Assembly: GCF_000787575.1 (NCBI RefSeq)
Contig: NW_012236531.1
Location: 1,077,396 to 1,141,395 of the forward strand
Reading direction: 5' to 3'
DNA from: Acytostelium subglobosum LB1
Taxonomy: Eukaryota; Evosea; Eumycetozoa; Acytosteliales; Acytosteliaceae
Length of the DNA: 64,000 bases
In this document: positions 56,686 through 64,000 of the stretch, piece after piece
Position numbering within the stretch: the first letter of the stretch is position 1
How the letters are laid out: the number at the start of each line of letters is the position of its first letter
Notes under the pieces: generated by a model
Told to the model about the DNA's origin: nothing
The model's database searches: none
What the model saw: the letters and a program-made list of their open reading frames with translations, nothing else
Translations under genes and position numbers: made by a program

Positions 56686-57056
56686 TCTGTGTCTGTATTA
56701 TTATATGTTGGTATATATTTGTATGTTATAATATGTGATAAAAGTAAATGAATGACTATTCAACTGACATCTCAACCTTCATGTTTGAGTCTGCTTCTGC
56801 CCTCACAAATTGAAATTAGATTCAAGGTATCTCAATTATGCGAGACGTGGTTGCCCTTGCAACTCAAGACGAAGACCAACCCCCCAAAACATACCCTCGC
56901 GCACTTACCCTCACAGACATACCCTCGCATGATTGTTACATGTAATACTAACTACAACTATAAGGTGTATTACTTTATTTAAGTAACACATAACTAACGA
57001 AACTAAACTAAACTCGGAAGAAGTATTGTAAAGTAATATTACATCACTTCTAATAA
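56686..57056. other. Spacer between CHMP5 and the dehydratase gene
   Basis: About 370 bases. ACATACCCTCGC occurs twice near 56888 and 56919 as an imperfect direct repeat in an otherwise AT-rich spacer. No gene is supported. Confidence 0.45.
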
Positions 57057-58559
57057 TTAGGCTGATGTCTGAATAGTCAGCGGAGTTGAAGTCAGTGAGG
57101 AAATGTCGTCTGGAGTGTTGTTGTTGGTTGTAGTGGATGGGATGGAGGAAGTGGTAGAAATAATATCGACTGCGAATGGCGTTGTTGTTGTTGTCGTTGT
57201 CGTCGTTGTTGTTGTAAGGGCAGCTGGCAAAGTTGGTGTCAGTGCTGAAAGTGCTCTCTGGTTGTCCATGAGTGACTTGATGCTGGTGGTGTTGCCTCCA
57301 CAGACAATCGCTATAATATTCTTGGCGTTGAGCTTGACCAATTCCTCATGCTTCTGATAGATGACGGCCAATGATGCGCCACATGCTGGCTCCACGAGCA
57401 CTCGCTCGTCGTCGACAAACTTGAGACAGGCCTCCACGGCCTCCAGATCAGAGACCTGAGCGGGGATAACTGGATGCGACTTGGCGCACTCCCAAGCCTC
57501 CTTGCACACGGCTCTCGTGGCCAATGTTTTGCAAATGCTGGTCACCTGTGATGCGTCCAATCGGACGTGCTTCTGTGCGTCAAAGCAGGCGGCCAGACTT
57601 CTGGCGCCATGTGTCTCGACGGCGATGATTGTCACGTCGTCCCAGCCAACGCGTCTCAATCCCTGGATGATGCCAATCATAAGGCCACCACCACCCACTG
57701 AGCAGAGGATGGCATCGGGCTTGGGAACCATGCCCGCTGTATATTCAGCGTAGATCTCATCGATGATTGTTGAGTGGCCCTCCCAGAGGTTGGGGTGGTC
57801 GAAAGGGTGAATATATCCATCAGCTCCCTCGCGCTCGGCAATCTCGCGTGCCAATATATCCGCCTCGTCCCAGATCGTTCCGTTGACCAGCACGTTGGCA
57901 CCCTCTGCCTGAATCTTCTCTCTTGTCTCCAATGGGATTGTGCTTGGAAGTACAATAGTAGTCTTCACTCCCAGACGTCTGCCAGCGTATGCCACAGACT
58001 TTCCAGCATTGCCACCTGATGAACAAACTGTTTGGTTGATTGAGTGATTGATTGATTGAGTGAGGTCAGACCATCAAGCATGCGTGTTTGTGTATAAAGG
58101 AGTGAGACACATACTCAAATGCTTGACACCCTTCTCCTTGACTACGCGGGAGCAGTGAAGGCCAACACCACGGATCTTGAATGATCCGGATGGCTGGAGT
58201 GCATCCAACTTGGCCCATACTCTGACACCATTGTTTCCCTCAGTACTCAATATCTTGTTCAAAGCCAATGACTCAATCAATGGTGTATTGACATGTAGTG
58301 GGCTACAAGTAAAGGGTATGTTGGAGGGTTCGTTAGAGAGTGCGTGTGGGTGATTGGGCGAGGGAGGGATTCATTCCAGGGAATGTTTCGTCTTTCGTCT
58401 CGAGTGTTCGGTTTTTTGCAAACAACAATGTGTTGGCCGTGGAGAGTGGCGTGCGGCATACCTTTGTAGTTGTTGTTGTTGGTTTACCAACGATGAAGAA
58501 GTCAGAGCGACGACACTTGGAGAGGGCGATCCGGCAGCAGTAGATGAAGATGATGACAT
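57057..58559 (-). CDS. PLP-dependent L-serine/L-threonine dehydratase
   Basis: Exons are 58462-58559, 58115-58302 and 57057-58027, in phase, total 418 residues. After a Ser/Gln-rich leader of about 32 residues the conserved fold II start appears (PLHVNTPLIES), with the PLP lysine in QPSGSFKIRG, the substrate loop CSSGGNAGKSVAYAGRRLGV and the phosphate-binding GGGGLMIGIIQGL. It corresponds to the SDS type of mammals (about 330 residues) plus a C-terminal extension of about 75 residues with a Thr run (encoded by ACA/ACG repeats at about 57183-57215). It deaminates serine or threonine to the keto acid and ammonia. Confidence 0.93.
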
Positions 58560-59280
58560 TTCTATGTTTAGTTTATATATATTCAATAATGTAATGTATG
58601 TATGTTTAATTAATCAATCAATAATAACTTGTATGTTCTAACTATCTATCTAACTTAATAACTATCTGTTTGGTATTGTTGTTGGTTAAATTGATTGGAT
58701 GAAATGTTGACAGGTCAACTTGTGAATAAATATTCGAAGATTGATTGATTGTGTTGTGTATGTCTGAGTGTGTGTGTTTGATTGAATGAATGGATAGAGA
58801 GTGAGAAGTGAATATGTGAGTTGTTGTTGTTGTTGTAACACCCAGGCTTTTGACTGACTTTAGAGATGGTCAGATATACACACTCTCTCACTCTCACCTC
58901 ACATAAAGAGTCACAATGTAAATGTACTTTGTCTAACGACGAATGGAATAATGAAATAAATCGTTTTAAATGATTTTGGGAAAGCAAGGGATGCATGTAT
59001 CAAAGAGTGAGTGAGGTAAAGGGGTGTTCCCGAATTGAAATTTCACATGGTGTGTCTTTGCAACCTGTTCTTTCAAACCCACAACAATATGTTACCCCCA
59101 CCCCATGATGTCCAATCAAGTTGTCAAATCATTGGCTCACCAATCCAGTTTGGAAATCACTGCACCATACTTTCTGTAAAGCGTACACTTTTGTAAACTT
59201 AAAGATCTAACATTGTAAACAAATCAATATTACGAGTTTAAGAGATTCCATATTTGGAATGGAGTCTTCAAACTATCTTT
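58560..59280. other. Spacer between the dehydratase gene and the tandem pair
   Basis: About 720 bases with AT-rich leader sequence near 58570-58680, GTGTGTGTTTGATTGAATG repeats near 58770-58795 and a more unique part near 59030-59130. No gene is supported. Confidence 0.5.
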
Positions 59281-59283
59281 TAT

Positions 59284-60735
59284 TTATTTAATGTGATTAT
59301 TGGCTTTGTTGTTAAAGACGTGATGACTGAGTGATGGAAGAGTAGTAAGTGAAGAGAGAATGGTATGACTAAGTGATATGATGTTGTTGTGTTTGATGTA
59401 GTTGTTGACGATGATCAATGAGAATGAAGTCAGTGTGCCAAAGAGTGACGATTGATCAAGATAGGCTACCAATGATTGGATATCCTTGACCAACGATCCA
59501 TTCACTTGACCATGGATCAAAACTGGTATATCTTCCAATACAATTGTCATGCACTTGCAACATACCTTTATAGATCATGATAGATGAAAGTTGGAAATTG
59601 GTGGACTGAGTATACGTATCACACCGCCAAAGACAGCCTTGAGCTCCGATGAGTATTTGTTGATGACCATGTCGTTCAGAGTCTATGTTTGATCATCTTG
59701 GGCTGTATGAAATAGAAGGTATATCAAGCCTTGATACAAGTGGTTGATGTTGTTTGTGATCTCGTATGCAGTTATTAGACCTCTGGCAATCAAGTCATAT
59801 CCCTCCCCATCGAATGGAAAATAGATCTTGTCCAAGTCGATTGTAAAGAAGATATTTCTGTTATTGATCAATTGATATGGGAGTGGTTTACCTGCCTCCT
59901 TGTAACAACTTGTGATCCCATCGAGCAGGATCATTGACCTCAATTTCTGAAAGTCAAAGTTGAACATGGAATATTTGATTGATTGATTGAGTTAGTGAGT
60001 GGAATGGTTCCAACGATAAAGGGGGACAATAACATACATTGAGGAATGATGGACCCATCAGTTTGATCAAAGTGTTGGCATATTGATCTGGCAATGAATA
60101 GATGTACTTGTTAAAGTATGGTTCGATTGGTTTGATGTGGCACATCAATATTTGGAAGCGAGGTTGAATCTGTATTCTTCTCCAGGCATTCTATAACTCG
60201 TTGTTGTTGAACATCATCTGAGTTGGTCATTACAATTTCCAAAACATCGCTTATTAAGTTGGAATTAGGTATGTAACTAGAGCTCCAATATGTAATGCTA
60301 CTGATGATTGTGATGATGAAGTCAAACACCACTTGTTTGTGATCATTGTTGTTGAGTAGCTTGGAATGAGAGTGCGGGTAATGCGTTGATGACATCAACT
60401 GTGGAGTTGAGTTGAGTGAATATGAGATGATGATGTTGTTGTTGATGACCATCTGATTGATGTTTGATCTGATCTGTCGACTCGTTTAACTTGGACTCCT
60501 CAGCAGCGCACTGATTGAGATTATTCATTGACTCCATCACTCTATTATGTTGTGATCCACTTGTGGAGTAACTGTCATCATCACCATGTTCATCATTATC
60601 ATCATCAACCTCTCGTTCCGATGAAAACAGTATATCAAATGATGATTCATCACTCATAGTATGTTGAGCACTACTATCAATGACCACCTCATCGTCATCA
60701 TAATAATACTCATCACTATTTATATATTGATCCAT
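59284..60735 (-). pseudogene. Internally deleted copy of the adjacent tandem gene
   Basis: From 60735 the first exon reads MDQYINSDEYYYDDDEVVID and continues, acidic and Ser/Gln/His-rich, to STVDVINALPALS. It then joins directly to sequence matching KLLNNNEHKQVVFDFIITI of the neighbour, skipping about 220 codons, and the frame is lost. Sequence matching exon 2 of the neighbour resumes (KLRSMILLDGITSCYKEAGK, 59683-59948), ends after about 95 codons, and jumps to the neighbour's C-terminus (SLVKDIQSLVAYLDQ, 59284-59550), losing over 400 codons. The intron near 59950-60050 is nearly identical to that of the neighbour. Several frame breaks make a full product impossible; a short acidic protein from the 5' exon could still be made. 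Confidence 0.8.
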
Positions 60736-60834
60736 ATTGTTGTTATATTTACTAGTATAATCAATCAGTGTGATAGATAATTGATCAAAAAGGTTAGGAT
60801 CATATCAGTGTGTTTTGGAATGATTCCATATCAT

Positions 60835-63800
60835 TTATTGGCTATTTTTGATGAAGACGTGGTGGCTGAGTGATGGAAGCGTCGTCAGGGCAGAGAGAAT
60901 GGTATGACTAAGTGATATGATGTTGTTGTGTTTGTTGTGGTTGTTGACGATGATCAATGAGAATGATGTCAATGTGCCAAAGAGTGATACTTGATCAAGA
61001 TAGGCTACCAATGATTGGATATCCTTGACCAACGATCCATTCACTTGATCATGGATCAAAGTGGGTATATCTTCCAATACAATTGTCAGTGAATTGATTG
61101 ACGTTGGACATTGAGGTAGCCATTTACTTGGCAACTTGTAGTTGTTGGTGTTAAAGTTGGACAAGTGAGGAAGATGTAAGGTGACGTTTAGTGTCTTGTT
61201 TGATTGATTATTGATGTATAGTTGAGGGAGAAGTTTTCTTCTGCTGTACTTAATGAGTTAATAATGAGATTGTCCACAATGCAAGTTAGCATTGGTGGTG
61301 GTTTGCCGTGTCCAGTGTATCTCATGCTTAATGATGTCAGTCTCTTTGGATCTTGGCCATTCCCAATGTCAGGGTCATCGAAGCCAAGCATACGAAAGTG
61401 TCGCCTAACATCGATGTCGTTGTTGTTGTGGATTGATAATGGTAATGGATCGATTATTGAGTATGTGTGGTATTCGATCACTTTGAGATTGGGTGATTGA
61501 TCGACATATGACTTGTAAATTGATTGAGTTATATTGTGTTCATGTTTAAATCCTCTCATCTTGTAATATTGTCTACGTTCTTTGCACTCGTTGTTCCTTA
61601 TCTCCTCGACCATCATATTAAACTCTGACCCCAGGTCACCGAACTCAGTCTCCTCAACTATGATGTGTTGGAGATGTGACGCGTGCACCATGATGAACGC
61701 TGGTGGACGCTCATGTTCGTTGTCATAATACCAATCCTCTCTGGTGAATATCACTGTTAGATGGATGAGACGCTCCATCCAATGGCCAAGTCTGTCAGTT
61801 GGGATATGAACCAGGTCCAATGAATGGAGTCGAGTGGGTGTGTCTTGGAAGAGACAATATCGTGATCCAATATGATTGGTTGATGTTCCAAGTCTGATTG
61901 GAAGTGGATGATGTGTCAGTGTCATCGCACATGCCTTGTGGAAGTGACTGTTGACCGTTGACAATGACACCAGCCATGTTTGATCAAGCTCGTCTCCACA
62001 TCCAAGAATACAATCTTGGACAATCTTGTTGACAACGATCAATGGAAGTGTGAACAATGATTGTGATGGTGATCGTGATCGTGATCTTGATGATGGTGTG
62101 ATCAACAATTGATTCCTCTTGAACTCTTTGAAGAGTTGTCGTTGATCATTGATGAGTTGTTCGTCTGCGCGGTGGTCAAGTGTGCTCAAGAGTAACAGTT
62201 TGCATCGCTTGAAGTTGAAGCCGAGAGTCTGCATGAGGTAGGCATACTTGAGGAAGTGGAACACAGGGCGTGTGAGATGTCCAACATGGATGAGTTGATC
62301 CTGTAACTTGGTGCCATTGATGGTAACATGTGGCCGTGGTGGATATGTTTGACGTCCATCCATCATTATATCAATGTATTGGATCCATGTCTCGATTGGA
62401 TCTGAGCAGGAATTGATGAATGATACCAAAGTCTTTGTGTCAGTAGATCGTTCAAAGTTTATAAGAATGGAATGCACTTTCTTATCATCGATCAATGATT
62501 GCTGTTGACATTTGGTGAGTAGATCAAAGTTGGACAATGATCTGTGTGTATATATACCGCCAATGACGGCCTTGAGCTCCGATGAGTATTTGTTGATGAC
62601 TATGTCGTTCAGAGTCAGTGTTTGATCATCTTGGGCTGTGCGATATAGAAGGAAAACCAAACCTTGATACAAGTGGTTGATGTTGTTTGTGATCTCGTAT
62701 GCAGTTATTAGACCTCTGGCTATCAAATGATCTTGTTCCTGTTTCTCAACATAAGGAATGTAGATCTTGTCCAAGTCGATTGTAAAGAAGATATTTCTGT
62801 TATTGATCAATTGATATGGGAGTGGTTTACCTGCCTCCTTGTAACAACTTGTGATCCCATCGAGCAGGATCATTGACCTCAATTTCTGAAAGTCAAAGTT
62901 GAACTTGGAATATTTGATTGATTGATTGAGTTAGTGAGTGGAATGGTTCCAACGATCAAGGGGGACAATAACATACATTGAGGAATGATGGACCCATCAG
63001 CTTGATCAATGTGTTGGCATATTGATCTGGCAATGAATTAATGTACTTGTTAAAGTATGGCTCGATTGGCTTGATGTGGCACATCAATATTTGGAAGAGA
63101 GTAAATGGATGTGTATCCTTCTCCAGGCATTCTATAACTCGTTGTTGTTGTTGTTGATCATCTTCCAGGCCCCTCATCACAATATCCAACACATCACTTA
63201 TCATGTTGGAAGGAGGGAGGTAACCGGTCCAGCTCACACTGTTGCTATTGATAGTGATGATGAAGTCAAACACCACTTGTTTGTGTTCGTTGTTGTTGAG
63301 TAACTTGGAATGAGGCTTGTCTTGTATCATTGTCAAATAGATCAACTTGGCATATTTGGTATGGTTGCGATTTCCACCATCAACGAGGAACCATTTGTTC
63401 ATCCTGTCCTCCAGTCTGGCATTTCCAAGCGATGATGATATATGTTGGTACTTACTCAACATCTCTGGATATCGCTCGTTGAGTTGATTGTGGTACGGCA
63501 GCTGATTGATTGATCCAATCATCAAAGCGGCATAGTGATCGATCACTTTGGTCATGTTACAATCATTGTCATCATCTACATCATCCACGATCATGCCAGC
63601 GATGTGATTGAGTAGGTCCTGATCGTAAAGAATGGGAATGATGCAAGTGCCAGGCTGTATCACGGGTCGAGTTTTACACTTGTTTGTGGCAATGATGAGC
63701 AATGCCAACAACAGGTCTGTCAAGGTGATCTTCACGCCAGGCAATGTCGACAACTGAACAATATTGATGATCTTGCCTCCATCATTATGTGGACATCTCG

Positions 63801-64000
63801 TTACAAATGTGATGGCGTCCAACATGCTCATGATCAATGGTCGAATGATATGTGAATCCTTGTGAAGCTGGTTGATGTGATCAAAGGGTGGTGAGTATGG
63901 AATGATTCGAGTGTCCATCATTCAATCAATCAATCAATCAATCAATCGATCTACTACATACATTTGAGAGTTGGGGCAATGCATTGATGATATCAACTGT
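60835..64000 (-). CDS. Large dictyostelid-type protein, family unknown (5' end off the window)
   Basis: Visible parts are the end of a 5' exon (63962-64000, TVDIINALPQLSN), a second exon from about 63871 (after ATCAACCAG) or from the ATG at 63921 down to 62977, and a third exon from 62885. It encodes about 950 residues of mostly helical then leucine-rich sequence. An F-box-like stretch (LPLIVVNKIVQDCILGCG) lies mid-way. The frame breaks near 61188-61265, where the sense sequence moves by two bases from the frame ending NYTSIINQTRH to that reading KLLPQLYINNQSNKTLNV, which then continues to the stop at 60835. No intron fits there, so this is a frameshift, either real or an assembly error. The deleted neighbour at 59.3-60.7 kb shows the missing N-terminus. 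Confidence 0.7.
63922..63948. repeat. (CAAT)n tract
   Basis: About six CAAT units lie directly before the candidate ATG at 63921 (minus strand), inside the likely first intron of the right-edge gene. Confidence 0.85.

Noticed and set aside
60343-60735. Treating the acidic 130-codon frame as an independent intact gene
   Set aside because: Its end matches the 5' exon end of the neighbouring gene (TVDIINALPQLS at the window edge) and its last codons come from an out-of-frame join, so it is the first exon of a deleted copy.

Overview
The window looks like nuclear DNA of a dictyostelid social amoeba. The evidence is a long FNIP-repeat protein, Asn/Gln/Thr homopolymer runs, small GT-AG introns (mostly 55-100 nt) that often carry CAAT/ATTG tetranucleotide repeats and an ACTAAC-like branch site, and dense gene packing. 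The base composition is much less AT-rich than Dictyostelium discoideum, so a GC-richer lineage (Acytostelium-like or another non-group-4 dictyostelid) is more likely; this placement is inference. All exon models were made by eye from splice signals, reading phase and family knowledge. Nothing was checked against RNA or a database.

Left part (1-5.1 kb): the 5' half of an unrecognised minus-strand gene, a gene joining a VPS13-type C-terminal motif to a RhoGAP domain, then a disturbed AT-rich stretch with a stranded gene end, a 100-base assembly gap and two fragments of a Tc1/mariner-IS630-like transposase. At 5.1-8.9 kb two intronless, convergent membrane-protein genes lie side by side: an Acr3 arsenite exporter fused to an ArsC arsenate reductase, and an NCS2-type permease.

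Middle part (10-36 kb): a PfkB-type kinase, a cytochrome P450, a WWE-PARP-BRCT-PBZ ADP-ribosyltransferase, a large WD40 protein, a small SAM-like protein, tRNA-Gly(TCC), the GlcNAc-1-phosphotransferase that makes the mannose-6-phosphate-type lysosomal tag, an FNIP-repeat F-box-like protein, the U4/U6 recycling factor SART3/Prp24, an eIF4E-family protein, PP4 regulatory subunit 2 and eIF3g.

Right part (36-64 kb): calmodulin, an F-box/WD40 protein, secreted alpha-L-fucosidase (with an apparent 2-nt exon), mitochondrial LepA/GUF1, a Rab GTPase with an abnormal switch I, an MFSD5-like transporter, an F-box/LRR-type protein, a BTB-BACK protein with a discoidin-like end, CDC123, a tail-anchored coiled-coil protein, CHMP5/VPS60, a serine/threonine dehydratase, and finally a tandem pair of related dictyostelid-type genes, one of them an internally deleted pseudogene and the other running off the right edge.

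Most genes are unrelated housekeeping functions. The features most worth checking are the Acr3-ArsC fusion, the 2-nt microexon, the atypical Rab, the VPS13-motif/RhoGAP protein, a compact cluster of hairpins downstream of the eIF4E gene, and the recently deleted tandem paralog.
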